NCBI RefSeq assembly: GCF_008831285.2
Contig: NC_045141.1
Coordinates: 14,928,106 to 14,992,105 of the forward strand
DNA length: 64,000 nucleotides
Source of the DNA: Nymphaea colorata
Lineage: Eukaryota; Streptophyta; Magnoliopsida; Nymphaeales; Nymphaeaceae
Direction: 5' to 3'
Shown one piece after another: positions 33,201 to 46,428 of this stretch. The position numbers and the translations under genes were made by a program. A model generated the notes under the pieces. The model did no database searches. It had not been told where the DNA came from and saw nothing but the letters and a program-made list of their open reading frames with translations. Each line of letters begins with the position of its first letter. Position 1 is the first letter of the stretch.

Positions 33201-35026
33201 TTTATCTCTGGGATTAAAGTTCTTCATATGCACAAAGTGGAGCACTTCTCCTTTGATGAGGTTTGGTATCCTGCGTTGCAAGAGGCACTGAAGGAAGGGA
33301 AGACAGAAAATCATCTGGCGAGTCAAAATCAAAATAGAAGATAATATTGAAGTTAGGACTGATGTTATTCATATGCACAAAGTAGAGCAATTTTATTTTA
33401 ATGAAACTTGGCATACAGAAAGAAGGCAGAACAGAAGATCAACAAGTGAGCCAAAATCAAAATGTAATAGAACATTGAAGTTAGGATTGTGAAGAACCGT
33501 GGTGGACCACTGCCCGTGATCTAGACACACAGTGAAGGGTTTTATGCATTCCAAAAATATGAGGGATGAGTGTGCATTTGCACATGAGAGTGGGATGAAG
33601 ATGCCATCATCTTCTTCTCCGATGATACTTCCAGGTCTCAAGCGAATCTTTGATTACTTGTCACCTCATTTGAAGAACTTTCTACTCAGCTATAAAACGG
33701 ACCTTGATTCCTCTACCAAGTTACTACTGAAACAATGCTTGTGCTTCTGTTCCAAGTATTTTTGTTCACCACCAGATATTCACAGTCCTTTACAGTGCCA
33801 CAAAATATTATCATACTTTCTGAAGAATGAAACTAAGCTACTGTTAGACTATCACCAAACTGATTTGGAAAATCACATTGTTTCCGTAATTCCTACAATT
33901 CACGTCGCTTATCTTAACCTACAAAACACGGTAAAATGGTCAGACAAGCTACACATTTGGAAACAAGCTTCAAGAAAGCACGTTACAGCTAGGAATTAGG
34001 ATTCTGAACTTTGCTTGTACGTTGTTATCCGCAGTTGAACACCCTAAAGCATAAATAAGCACATCACGGTCAATAATGAGAACACTTGGAGATCCAAAAC
34101 CACAAATAAGCATATGGTTGCCAAAAATGAAACAGCCCAAAAGAAAAAAATTCTTATCGACAGTGATAATCCCAAAAGAATAAGTAGTTTATGATAAAAA
34201 ATGAAACATCCAAATACTGATCAAGTTAAACAAAAAAGAAAAGAAACCAAGAAGAAGAGATGCATCTTCTGACAATCTCAATAGAGTATAAGATGAATGT
34301 AAACCTTTTTATTAATGAATGTCGACCTTTTATTAAGGTCCTATTTATGGTGATTATTCTACCGGAAGATCCTTGGCGGGGACATGTCAAAACTTGCCCA
34401 CCACCCACAATAGAAGAAACACCACAAAGAGAATAGAAAATGAACCGGCAAAACGTACACATACATGAGAGAGCAATTCCATGCACACAACATGGAGAGG
34501 AGAGGGAGGAAGGGCGAACGAACCTGTGATCCGTCCCACAACTGCCCCCAATAGACGCTGCCGAAGCCGCCTTCTCCGAGCTTGTTGTCATAATTGAAGT
34601 TGTTGGTGGCTGCGTGCAACTCCTTCAACGAGAAGATCCTCCACGTTGTGCTCTTCTTCTCCCCACCCTTCCTGCAGAATTTTCAGCATCAATGCCAATC
34701 CTCACACTTCCCAATGTTCCCATAATATCCCTCTCCTCAGCTAAACTAAAAAAAGGAAAGAAAAGAAAAGCCATGATTTCTTCCAAATTTTCCCCTTTAA
34801 AAACAAGTCCTTTGCGCAATCGGCTTTTGGTTTTGGATCACCATCATATATATATATATCAAAACCAAAGTCCAAGTGAAGAAAAATAAATATCGTTCTG
34901 AAAAGCCTCACTGGATCTACAGCTCTTAGAAACGTATGCCAGAGAGAGGGAAGGGAATAGAAAGAGAGAGAGAGAGAGTCACCGAGGCTTAGACTTTCCA
35001 CCGCAAAGTTTGAAGCAAAAGGCCAT
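30202..35026 (-). CDS. PTI1-like receptor-like cytoplasmic protein kinase (At3g15890-type)
   Basis: This is a soluble serine/threonine (annotated in homologues as tyrosine-type) kinase of the PTI1-like group, likely acting at the plasma membrane downstream of receptor kinases. Four minus-strand exons (35026-34983, 34671-34524, 31228-30966, 30841-30202) give 364 residues. The N-terminus [11 protein letters not shown] is short and Cys-bearing, so S-acylation is possible. Then come [20 protein letters not shown], the glycine loop [12 protein letters not shown] (46-57), AVK with Lys68, HRD with Asp165, DFG with Asp183, [11 protein letters not shown] with the APE at 209-211, and a Ser/Glu-rich tail ending SSEDH. 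Catalytic residues are all present, so it should be active. There is no signal peptide or membrane segment. Intron 2 (3.3 kb) holds local duplications but no coding damage. The TAG/TGA and phase bookkeeping closes exactly. Confidence 0.93.
31727..31827. repeat. 60-bp-spaced direct duplication in kinase intron 2
   Basis: Copies 31727-31767 and 31787-31827 share GAGGATCAGGACATTTATGC versus GAGCATCAGAACATTTATGC, then a GGTCTTATAAGGTG versus GATCCTGCAAGGTG end. Confidence 0.7.
33205..33485. repeat. 145-bp tandem duplication in kinase intron 2
   Basis: TTCATATGCACAAAGT occurs at 33223 and 33368. Downstream both copies contain a GAGCA...TTT-rich part, TTGGTAT or TTGGCAT, GAAGG..GACAGAA or GGCAGAACAGAA, and AAAATCAAAAT followed by ATTGAAGTTAGGA. 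The right copy ends near 33485. Origin unknown. Confidence 0.65.
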
Positions 35027-38000
35027 CTCGTCCTGTTCCTTTGGGTACAGACACACACTCCCCTGGAGGTTGGAGGGATCGAAGCTCTCAGGATTCCTAT
35101 TCTGGAGGCCGCCTTCCTCCCGACAACGACAACAGCAACAACTGCATCACGGGAGAATATAAGTCTTCTGCAATCCTCTTCTGGAAATTCCCGAATACCT
35201 CTCTCTCTCTCCCCCCTCTCGTTGGGATGTATGCAAAATGAGAGAGGCGAAGCAACGGTCGGCTTTCTTCTCCTCGTCACGCTCTGTCCCTCTGTCTTCC
35301 TCTATCTCTCTCTCCACCTTCGACTTTCTTCCGTTTCCTTTCTGCGCGCAGCCAGTGGGGACGCAGGTTTTTTTTTTTCAAAAAAAAAAAAAAAACTCTT
35401 GTCAGTTTGCATTCAAGACCCCATATTTTACAGATAATTCTAAGAGCCGGTTTGGATTTTTTTTTTCTAATCTTTGCCCTTCTTGGGACAACTTGCCTAT
35501 AAATTTTATGCAGCAATTTATATGTCAACCATACCTCCCCATGAATCCATGTGCAGGCGAGGAGGGTTCATTATATATGTGTGTATGTGTGTTGATAAAA
35601 ATGAAGAGAGATCAAATCAATTTATTTCTTATTAGATTTTTTTTTTTTATAAAACAAAGCATGTCAGCCACGAGAAGAATGCAACATGTGATCTTAAGAT
35701 GAAAAGCATGTTGCTTTAGTTTAAGTTTGATTTGTAAAACCATTCAAAAAATTTCATAATCAAATCTCAAAACAAATTATGATCATTACTAAACGATTCG
35801 AGCCTAACTAACATGAGCTACTAGATACCAATTAAGAAAAACTGGTAGGTTCAAGATTCTTATATGTTAGATTGATAATAAACAATTTCAATTATTGATC
35901 TTTTTTTAGATTGATGGTTGAGAAGAAGAAAAAAAATATGAGAACTAACATTAGATTATAAAAATGTGTCGTCATTATCTTTTCATTATTTTTCTCTCAA
36001 TCGTCGATATAAACAAAAAAAAAGATCTGAAATTGTTCTTTATCTATCTAACAGCTCAATCTTTAGCATCTACCAGTTTCTCTATAAATTAATTAGCTAA
36101 ATCATCCGCACTTCGTTTAGTTTCTCTAAAATGTTTGACTCAGAATCTTTTGAATAAAAATATAAAAAGAATAAGCTTATATCAGAGAACTCTCAAAATT
36201 TGTTTTTAGATTATGATAAAATAGCAGGGCCGTAAATGAAAAATATGTTTCTTACAATCTTATGCGCCCGCCTGACTTTTTTGACACAGTCAAAATAACG
36301 GCAGTGAAAATAACGCGCCTTAAACAACGTATAAAAAGAAAGTTTCGGGAAATTAAAGACGTAAAATTCAATTTCGACCTATTTGATGATGCCAAAGATA
36401 AAGAAATATCAAAATTTAAAAAACTAAAATATTTTTCTACCCTTACCCTTGATTGAGTTTTTTAAAATTTTAATTAAAAGTTTGGTAATCATTTTTTTTT
36501 AAAGAGATTTGAAACTATTATATTAATATATTCCAAGGTCCAACATTGAAATTTTCTCACGGGTTTTCTTGGCTCAGTCTGTGTCAAAAAAGAATTCCAA
36601 ATCATTCAACTTTGTTTTAGAACAGGTCCGAGTCAAATACATACGATTGAAAATAATTTTCTTTAGTCTATTTTGAAAACCGAGTGACTCGTTGGTATAA
36701 GTAGGATTTGAAAAAGGAGGAAGATAGATACTCGATTTTAAGTGAGTAAACATAATTTCATGTTTAATTTCGTAGATATATATATAGAATTTTGTGGAAA
36801 GTCTTATTTGGTAAAAATCTCACATAAATTTGAAAGAAAATTTGAGAACCAACATATACTATGGGGTTTTATACTTTTACGGCTACATTACATCTTTATC
36901 ACCTTTTGCATAATACAGATTCAAACAAACCTTGGATCATAGTAATAAACAACGTCTTCCAGAGGTTTTTTTTTAACAGAATACGGTGAACTTGAAAAAA
37001 ATAAAAAATACGATATATTTTAAAAAAATAAAAATAAAATAAATGGAAAACTAATAACACAAGGATAAGTACTTTTGAAACAAATAAAAAATGAAAAAAA
37101 AAACTATTTGACATTAAAAAACTGAAAAAATGCAAAAAAAAGTGAAAAAATGCGTTAAGAACGTGTTTTTTCATTTTTAACGTTTTTTTTCAAAAAAACA
37201 TATTTTTTAAAGTTTTAAACAGACATGTTTTTTTTTCACTTTTTTAAAAAAAAACGTGTTTTCTGTTGTTGTGCTTTGAACCCCTTAATCATTTGAATAT
37301 TTTTCATATTTTAATTAATTTTCATATATTTTTTAGCATCTACCAGTTTCTCTAGAAATTAATCGGCTAAATCATCCACACCTTATTCGGTTTATCTAAA
37401 AATGTTTCACTCAGAAACTTTTGAATAAAAATATAAAAATAATAAGCCTATATCAAAGAATTCCCAGAATTATTTTTAGATTATGTTAAAACAGCAGGGC
37501 CGTAAAAATCAATTTCAATGGTGCCAAAGATAAAGAAATATCAAAATTTAAAAAAACCATATTATTTTTTCACCGTTGATTAAGTTTTTTAAATGTTTAC
37601 TTAGGAAAAATGTTCCAATGCCGACCAAAGTCTGGTAATGGGATTGGAACAGACTATCATTTTTTTTTTTAAGAGATTTGAAACTATTATATTAATATTT
37701 TCACGGGTTTCATTGACTTTGTCTACGTCAACAAGGAATTCCAAATCATTCGAGTTTTTTAGAACAGGTCCGAGTCAAATATATATGATTCAAAACGCTT
37801 ATTTTTATACGATTTTGAAAACCCAATGACTCAATCATATAGATGTGTAACATATAAGACTTTTCTATTCTAGTTACAACAGGAAAAGAAGGGAAACAAA
37901 TATTCGATTTTAAGTGAGTAAATATAATTCCATATTCGATCTCATAGAAGCAGATAAAATTTTGTGAAATTTTATTTTGACTGCACCGGTAAAACAAGTT

Positions 38001-39497
38001 GCATTCAATAAACCCAGATAGTGGATCCAAATTCAAGATCCAAACTTTAGGGCATTTGATATGACATTGGCACTAGACTTGGTTATACCATGGTACGGAT
38101 CCAAATCTTGCTCGCCTGGATCCAACTAGAGTTTAAATGGCCTTTTGTGATATATGGATCTTGCCTTGTGCTTTCCTTTCTTATTAGTACAATTTGGATT
38201 GAATCTAATTTTCTTATGCACTTAGCTTATCCAAATCCATCCCTTGAAGCTAAAGTAGACCAAGTCTTGCACCCCTTTCTCAGGTTTAGAAGAAAAAGTC
38301 TTGGACGTTCCAGACCGGTCCAAATAAGTCGGCTTCGAGAGGAATAGAACGTCAATTATTTGCTTATTTATATATATATATGTTTCGTTTAATTATTTTC
38401 ATCTATTTACTTATTTTATAGATGTTGGTGCCCCTCAATTATTTACTTATTTATATATGGTGATAATCATCATTTTGTCGTATATTTAGGGCGATGAAAC
38501 TTTTTTAATTGGTGCTTCATAGTAAAAAAATGTATGGCTTTTTTAGGCGAGCGATATGTTAGAATTATTCCCGTCGGTGTTATTTCTTTGAACTGCAAAA
38601 GGTGGTAGACATTACTCTCGAGTTAAAGAAAGTAACCATAAGTTCACTCATGTCCCCTGACAGAGCTCTACACCGCAGGGACAAGGGAAGAAGGGGAGCT
38701 TGGGTATGGGGATCCAAATCACTGCATTGGATCTGGATTGCGACTTAATAGTATATAGGGATGTAGACATCCAATTGGGGTTGTGTTCAGCTTTTGAGTC
38801 TTTCAACTTAGTCAGATTCTATGTAATGAGATCCGGATTTGGACTCGGAGTCGTACCCTTTTGTGATCAACAGCATGTGTATGTAATTAGCATGCAATCC
38901 AACATTTCTCTGTAATTGGATCATAACTTTATTGGATCTCAACTGGGACGGACTTGGATTCATGAAATCGCATACTAAATCTAAACCTGATCATTAACCA
39001 GATCTGGTCTTTTGAATCATATCTAGATAAACGAATCCAAAATTGAATTACTAATCCAATATATTCAATCAATTTGCATCTCTACTTGCCTCGTTCTCCA
39101 TGATTGGAAAATGAATGTTCTTCAAGAACAGCCTCCAATATTTTATAAAGATGGAACGACAATACGTACACATGAAAAACCGATAACTTAAGCAATGATA
39201 TTTGGATTCCAATAACCAGAAAATGCCAATGACTTGAGACATAATGGTAGGATGCCAATAAACAGAAGACGCCAATGACTTGGATACATAAAATGCCCAT
39301 CGGTCGTCATACTATTTTTTTTTTCTCTCTATCTCCAAACTAAGTTTAATCACTCCACAATTCAAAATTTGAACTAGTGTTTAGAAGTAGTTTAATAAAA
39401 AAAAGCGGGATAGCAAGGATTAAGATCTAACCAATACATTTTTAAATACAAGTTGGAGAATTTCTTTCATTGGTATATGAAAGGGGAAAATAACTTT

Positions 39498-39534
<37 letters not shown>

Positions 39535-40333
39535 CCGATAAACAAAATTTGGAGACAAAAAGTCTTTTAGATACAAGAACAAACCGCAAAAATAAAATAA
39601 AAAAAAAAAACGAAATATACACTATAATAACACAATAAAACGAAATAAGAAGGGTCGGAAAAGAGTGGATATATGGAGTGGCAGAGTCACCCAGCAGCAA
39701 ATGAATGACGGTGTCATAGTTGAATAACAAAATGAACATCCACCTACACAAGATGTGCCACAAATCTGGCGATAAGAAGGTGTCCTTGAAGACCCTGTTG
39801 TTGCGCTCTTCTCAAATGAGACACCAAGAGGATACGAGCCACAACCTCCAAACACAACTTCAAAAAAAGACATGTGGGGAGAATGACAAAAAAAAAAAAA
39901 GATGAATGGAGGGCAGGTCTAGAAAACTAGAAATGAAGACCATGCAAATGCAAGAACACTAAAAAAAACTGAGCGCAAGACTCAATCGCGGTCAGATTCT
40001 AATGGACATTCCACACAAAGAAAAGAAAGAGAGAGAGAGAGAATACACGTAGAATCCAATGCCTCCTTTCTTTTTTGACCTTAAGGTCTTAAATTGCATA
40101 GAAATTTGAGGAAATTTAGGCAGATGATAAAATATATGTTAAAACGACGAGAATCGAACACATGACGTCTTTTACACATTCTCTTTGAACCGGATAAGGG
40201 TTTTCAGTGGTAAGGATCCAACCCGTCTCTCATTTGGCTTCACCGTAGGAACCTAGGGTTCCTACTTGAGCGAGCAAGCGACGGAGGGAAAGAGAGAGCG
40301 TGGAGGGGTTCTGGTAGGGGAGATCAGGTGGAG
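35027..40333. other. Intergenic region between the kinase and the basic-protein gene
   Basis: Bases 35027-35400 are the probable kinase promoter and 5' UTR, GC-richer with CT/GA runs. From 35400 to 39900 the DNA is AT-rich. It holds the diverged direct repeat at 36063-37975 and an A/T homopolymer-rich block at 36960-37290. A TA/GA microsatellite lies at 39497-39532. Bases 40030-40333 are probable 5' flank of the next gene. No coding gene was recognised. Confidence 0.6.
36063..37975. repeat. Diverged direct repeat, two copies 1270 bp apart
   Basis: Copy A starts at 36063 and copy B at 37333 with TTAGCATCTACCAGTTTCTC. Both continue with GGCTAAATCATCC-type sequence, CTTTTGAATAAAAATATAAA, TTTTTAGATTATG and AGCAGGGCCGTAAA. 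Later blocks also correspond: CACGGGTTT, GAATTCCAAATCATTC, TTAGAACAGGTCCGAGTCAA and TCGATTTTAAGTGAGTAAA. Copy A runs to about 36800 and copy B to about 37975; copy B has internal deletions. No transposon protein or terminal motif was seen. Confidence 0.75.
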
Positions 40334-43325
40334 ATGGAAGGAGAATCTGATTCCGATGCTCCGGAGGAGTTCACGTCTCGCCAGGTGCTCTCTCTCTCTC
40401 TCTCTCTCTCTCTCCGAGATTGATTTTGTGTAACTCAAGCTAGTTTGGAATGAAATATCAATGCTGTTTCGTTTTCATCTATATGAATGGAGGCGACTTT
40501 GAGTTCTATGTGTTCCGTTGAGGGACCAATAAGATTTTAATCGTCGAAGCCCGTTTGGTTTCTTTACTGCTTTTATGCTGTAGTTTCCTCATTGGTTTTG
40601 TTTTGAATTGTATTTGTAGGGATTAGAGAAAGAGGAAGAGATCAGGAAGATTATAAGAGAAAACAAAGCCAGGTAATTACTATGAGTGTTTTTGTCATTA
40701 TGAGGATCATGGATTAGTTTGCTTAAGAACTTGCATCGACTTGACGGGTTTTAGCTGATTATTTTTGTAACATCAACTAATTCAGAAAGTAGTAATTTTA
40801 GTGCTCTGTGTGTGTCACCTGTCTGTGACAGAAACTAGATTCAGGATTACGAATTGCAATTTTATGGATAAATTTGGATTACCCATTGACCCTTCAACTG
40901 GGATTTATAAGAAGCACCTTTAAGTGAATTTGTCAGTTTGATGCTTGCTATGGAACTTAGATGAGGAGATACGTGGGTTGTCGTCTTTTTGCAGTCTTTT
41001 TTCTAGTTCTGGGGTTTTGTGTAGGATCGCCATTGCTAATGGCATCTTCATGATGATAGAAGCATTGCTCAGTGCGATTAGAAATGCTGTCTTTTCAGAA
41101 CAGTTGCTTAGTGAATCCGAAGTTCCTAACAACTGCATTTTGCTTAAGATAAAGTTTGTGATTTGTAAGAAATATTTTCTTGGAAAACTGAGAAAAAGGA
41201 AATCTGATAAAAATGAATCAATATAGTACTTATGTCATGTTCAATTGCTATTAGCCTGTCACATCAATTGCCTATGAGAATTTATGTTAGAAGACCAAAC
41301 AAGAATTGTCTTGTTGATTAATCATGAATATTCATGAGGTGTTGAAAATTTCAAAACAACAAAGAGCACTTAAATTTTGTGCATGCACCTTTGTGGTAAA
41401 AATCCCAACGAGTGATTAGTTGTACTTTTAGTCAATTGAGTTGGATTGGCTCAGCCGAAATAGTCCCAATCAGTCTTTTTATTGACTTGAGGACCTATTT
41501 CCAACTTCTGATTTTGACAACTAGCAGTGCAACTGATATGCTTTGTTTCCACATGGATGCTCGAATTCTACTTCCTTTAAAGTGAAGAGAAGGACGTACA
41601 AACTTTTGTTGTTCTGATTATATTATGGAAAGCATTGAGATTATCCTGAAAGAACACCACTGGGTTGATCTTGTGCGTGCTGGTTCTTTTACATTCTTAT
41701 GGTTCCTTGTCAGCAAATATATACTCATGTTTTATGAAACTATCATGTCATATTCCTTCCACTCATAATAGTACTCTATGCCTGCACCAGTATACCTGTG
41801 AGACTGCGACATGAGTATTTATATTCTTAAATCAGAACAAATGTGACATTAAAAGGAAATATGTGCAAACTTTTGTCTGTATGTTGTCCCTGCTCAAAAT
41901 TAACATTACATAAGCTATTATCATATAGGGTTGCTCATGAGGCAAAAGAACGGCGAAGGCGACGGGCACAGAAGAAATCACAACCTTCTTCAAATTTGAA
42001 AGTGAGGTCAGTTGTGAAGGAGACAGAACTACCAGATGAGCCAGAGGCACAGCCACAACCACAACATATGAGTGGAATGCTTCCAGAAAGTATTGTTAAT
42101 CTCCTGGCTGCACGTGAAAAGTATGGAGTTTCTCTTTTTATTTTGATCACGTCAGTGAATAGCTTAACTATGTTCGCCTGGTTTTTTACGTCTACCTTTT
42201 TGTGTACCTTTGTGTTGATCGCTGATGCTTAAGTTGTGCCTATGCTTTTGCTGTTTTCCCTGACTTACTGACATGCTTTTATTCATTACGTATTATAACC
42301 GAGCTGACAAGGCTGAATTTCTTTTCCATGACCATGTATAACACTAGCAGGTTGATTGTTTAGAAAGTTCTTGTTTCATCTCCTTTTGAAGGTGAACCTC
42401 ATGACGGTTGAGCTAGTGGAATATGTACTTACACTAGCCCTCTGCACAATCGAATTCTGAGTTGTTTCTTATTGCATGGCACTTCTAACTAGTTTTGGTA
42501 ATGACAGTTATTTAGTGTAACTTGTGTAAATATATATGTGAGTTGGAGGATTGGCTGATAAAGGACTTGCATTTTACTTTTAGATAGTACCCGTGTTCCT
42601 GTAAACTAAGAATATGAATGTATGATTTTCTACTTCATTCTAATTGGCTATGTCAATAAGAAGGCCAATGCCAGCCAAAGCCAAAATACGGGATATTCAC
42701 CTCCTATGGCTATAGCTTCTTTTGAAGTAAATAATGTTTTCGTTAGTTAAAGTAACTTGTGTTTGTTACTTTTCATTTGACTATAATTAAAATTAATATG
42801 ACTATATGAAAAAATAAGTCACATTATTTTAGTTGCTACAATTTAGCTTGACTTGTTTTTCACTTTACATGAGAAAAATTACACTTCCCACAAAATGTCT
42901 GTCATCCTGTATATTCCTTTGTCGAGCATTTACATCCTCAAGCCACTGACCATCTATTTTGTAATATATTCCAATGAGCAGACTAGTTTTCCCAGAAGTT
43001 GCTGAAGTTAAGGACGATGACAGCATGCCCCAGAAGAAGAAAAAAAAGAAATCTGGAAGCAAGGGGTAAAATTAGTGCATGTTCTTTGGACTTCCTTTCT
43101 TGTTTCAGCTCATTGTTGAGCGAGTTTAACTAAATCTTTCACACTACCGTTGACAGACTCGAGCCTGTAATTCTGAAGGACCTTCCTGGACCTCAATGTG
43201 CCCAGAATTCCATGGAGTTCTTGAAAAAGAGAAAGTTGGCTGTTTCCAGGTCAGCTTCATCCCTGAGAAACCCGGAACAAGCATTTCGGTATCTTGCTAA
43301 GAGTGGCATGCTTGGGAGTTCCTAA
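40334..43325 (+). CDS. Conserved small basic protein of unknown function (possible nucleolar protein)
   Basis: Five plus-strand exons (40334-40384, 40620-40672, 41929-42120, 42982-43065, 43157-43325) with GT-AG introns make a closed frame of 182 residues. The N-terminus MEGESDSDAPEEFTSRQ is acidic. It is followed by a charged helix with KERRRRRAQKK (about 40-50), a segment SGMLPESIVNLLAAREK, a lysine run QKKKKKKSGSKG as a likely nuclear/nucleolar signal, and a C-terminal part LEPVILKDLPGPQCAQNSME followed by FLKKRKLAVSRSASSLRN. The layout resembles uncharacterised plant proteins I recall, and possibly U3-snoRNA-associated Bud21/UTP16-like proteins. I cannot confirm that. Start is the first ATG in the exon and lies in a GA-rich leader; a CT microsatellite (40387-40413) follows exon 1 directly. 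The gene model is firm, the function is not. Confidence 0.75.
40387..40413. repeat. (CT)n run at the 5' end of intron 1
   Basis: A CT array begins three bases after the GT donor of exon 1 of the basic-protein gene. Confidence 0.9.
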
Positions 43326-44781
43326 AGGCACGGTATGTAACTGAAGCCATTCCTAGGTGGAGTATGGCTATGAGTCGCCCAGAGAATGCAAAATTCTTGC
43401 TGTACCGTAACCCTTGTGGGCTTCGAAAAAGTACATGGGTTGCATTTGGAGGCCTGATGGATTTTTGCTAGGTTTCCACGGATACGCAACCATGGTCCAC
43501 CCCTTTTTATCTTGGTCGCCCTGTTTGGAAGGTGACATTACTCAGGATGACAGTTTTGAATGAATGGCTCAAATGAAATGAATGAAAGCACTTTTCTGTT
43601 CTATGGGTTTATTTTTCAGGTTCCGTTTTGTTATTTAATTTGGCAAGCATAGCCATTTGAACTGGCCTATCAGAACGAGGACTTGAGTCCGATTCCGGAG
43701 TCAGCCATGTGCCTGGCTCTTGTCGTCAATTGAGTCAAATTATTGCAGAAGAAAGGAGGTGCATATAGAATTCTAGCAGCGTATGCTGCCAGAGCGATCG
43801 ATGACTTGGTATTCACGAGCTGTCTGGGGTCTGGCTGTTTATAAACCTTAACTTGGCAAAGCAGGACTGGACTTGAGAAAAATGCCCTAAAAAGGCTTCT
43901 CCCTTCACCAGCAACTCTTAAAAAAAAAAAAATCACTTTACTGTTGAGTTTTGCATATTTCAGTTTGCATCATCCACAAGAAATGCTTGAGCCCATTTGA
44001 TGGTGACAGCTACTTCATCAAAAAATAAAAAAGCAATCGCACTTGAGTCATGTCTGTTTAATGTGGGCAAAATTTTGCAGGTAACATGAAACAGCAGATG
44101 TTAACTCTAAAAGGTCAAAAGGTTAATTTTCACTCTATAATCGAATTCGAAAGTTTTGCATTTAAGCTTCTGCTAACATTGACAAGGTTAAAATTCACAG
44201 AAGCACGCTCAACGGCCAGCAAGATAACAAAAGCAGGCTTAAGTTTTAAAATTTTGCAACTGAAGTACTGTTTCTTGTCAATTTGCGGAAACGTGAAGTA
44301 CTCAAAAAGTTGGGCGCATTATTTATTATAAAGTATGTCCACAGGTTCACCAATGGCCTCGGCACCACAAAGCAAATACCCCACCAATAAGACCTTAGAC
44401 AGAAGACTGATTTCCGTTAAGTTCCGAAAGAGAACGAATGGGCCACCAACATATGTGCATCAGATGTGCTCAATGCATACAATGACAGAACTGAAGCTCC
44501 CAAGACCAGCCTCTGCGGTACCTACAACCCGCATCAAATTTTTTCTCCCCCGACGGATGCCCACTCCAAGCTCTATAGCCCACACACAAAATGGCAAGAA
44601 AAGTCAGTCCCCATCAAGCAGGTTCCCACCATAAGACAGCAGCCACGCTTTTTTCAAACACCCAGCTATTTACATTTGTGAATTTTGTCAGCACAAGCAG
44701 CAATCAGCAGATTGCTAATGATCTGGAAATTAATGCACCCGCTTCCTCAAAATCATATTTCTTTAACTTCAGGCTCTTTCG
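43326..44781. other. Convergent 3' regions of the basic-protein and TBP genes
   Basis: The two genes converge here. The left half (43326-43650) is probable 3' UTR of the plus-strand gene. The right part (about 44300-44781) is probable 3' UTR of TBP. Several short open frames occur on both strands but none matches a known family. Confidence 0.6.
44322..44327 (-). terminator. Candidate polyadenylation signal of TBP
   Basis: The minus strand reads AATAAA, about 455 bases past the TBP stop codon. Plant polyadenylation signals are loose, so this is only a candidate. Confidence 0.35.
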
Positions 44782-45407
44782 TCTGCCAATGACAACATAA
44801 AACCAATTAGTACGTTAATAAGGGAAAAATATGAACAATGAGTAAAATGTCTTCTAAGGATCAAGACAAAAATTTAACAAGTGTCTGAACATCATAAGCG
44901 GCTGCAGTTAAAGAAAGCGGTACTAAAAGAGACTTAAAAGATAAGTAATAGAAAATTCGAACGTACTAACAGGAAATTTTTTGCCCCCATGTCATGTGGG
45001 TTTGGGAGCTATAAATGCAGGGAGGGAAGAGTGGCATATAACAGTATTTACCAGAGAGAACATTGCAATTCTCTGGTTTATAGATAATGGTAACATACCA
45101 TTGTTGGCTTTTTCTGAACTCAGTGAGCACAGGATAGATATTCTCAAAAGCTGTATATGTTTCGTCTCTCACCTATGTAAAAGAACCAAACACATTAGAA
45201 TAGGCAGACCTGAACGCCAAAACAGAATAGATGGAAACTGAGAATCCTCAAAATCACCTTAGCGCCTGTTAGAACAATTTTGCCTGAGACAAAGATAAGC
45301 AGAACAATCTTGGGTTGCTTCATCCGATAAATCAAGCCAGGGAACAATTCTGGTTCATACTGTTACAGGGAAAGTAGAAATCAGCAATATTAGGTAACAT
45401 GCACACA

Positions 45408-45482
<75 letters not shown>

Positions 45483-46385
45483 TCAATAAATACATACACT
45501 AGAGAAAGCACCATGGGAATATGCAAGACCTTCTAATCTTATTGGAAATTTGACATCGCAAGAGCCAACAATATTTTGGATCTTGAAGTCCTGCCAAGCA
45601 TTCCATTACCACAGGGCTTTAGATCCTACTAGCAGAACAATGCAAGGAAGAAGGAGAAGCCAGAGCAAAGCAGGTTGCTTTAACAAGCAAGGAAAAAGGA
45701 GTTAAATACCTTGAACTTGGCAGGAAACCCGAGTTTCTGAATTATGCGAGCATACTAAACCAGAAATGCCAAGTGAGATCACAGAATCATTTTGCATATT
45801 CATAAAATGCTTGTGGCATTACCTTTTTAATTGATTTACCACTCAACATAACACATACCTTTCTTGCTGCCAGTTTAGACTGTTGCTCACTTTTAGCTCC
45901 AGTGCAGACCTACATGTAAATATTACATAACAGTGAACAGATCAATGATGATGGAGTATAAATGAACCCATTTTGCTTTGTACGTAAGCTCTAGGGAAAA
46001 AGAACAAGGAATTTGTAAAAGAGAAAACACATGATTACTAGTTTTACAAAAAACAGCTGGAGTGTATACAAGTTTTTGAATTATTGATTTGAAAGGTGTG
46101 CATTCCAATGTTCGAACGAAATGATTAATTATCAAAACCAAGGAAAATATATTATATAACCTATTTCTAGAATGCAGTTAATGAAGCATGTTAAGATATA
46201 GGAAGTCCCTAGACATTGACAGTGGCAAAAAATAAAGGCTAAAGCTAAGTAACTAAAGAGCTAGTTAATACCTAACCTAGGCTGCAGGTGTTCCAAAAGC
46301 CTAGCTAGTGTCCAGAACGAACTAATAAGCCTAATCAGGAACCATAAAAGAATTGATTATAACATGTTCTGGAACATGGAACTTG

Positions 46386-46428
<43 letters not shown>

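Noticed and set aside
33532-33999. 155-codon open frame on the plus strand inside kinase intron 2
   Set aside because: No recognisable domain, no family resemblance, lies opposite to the host gene within an intron that also holds tandem duplications; most likely chance.
44335-44681. Overlapping plus-strand frames
   Set aside because: Lie opposite the probable TBP 3' UTR and show no conserved motif.
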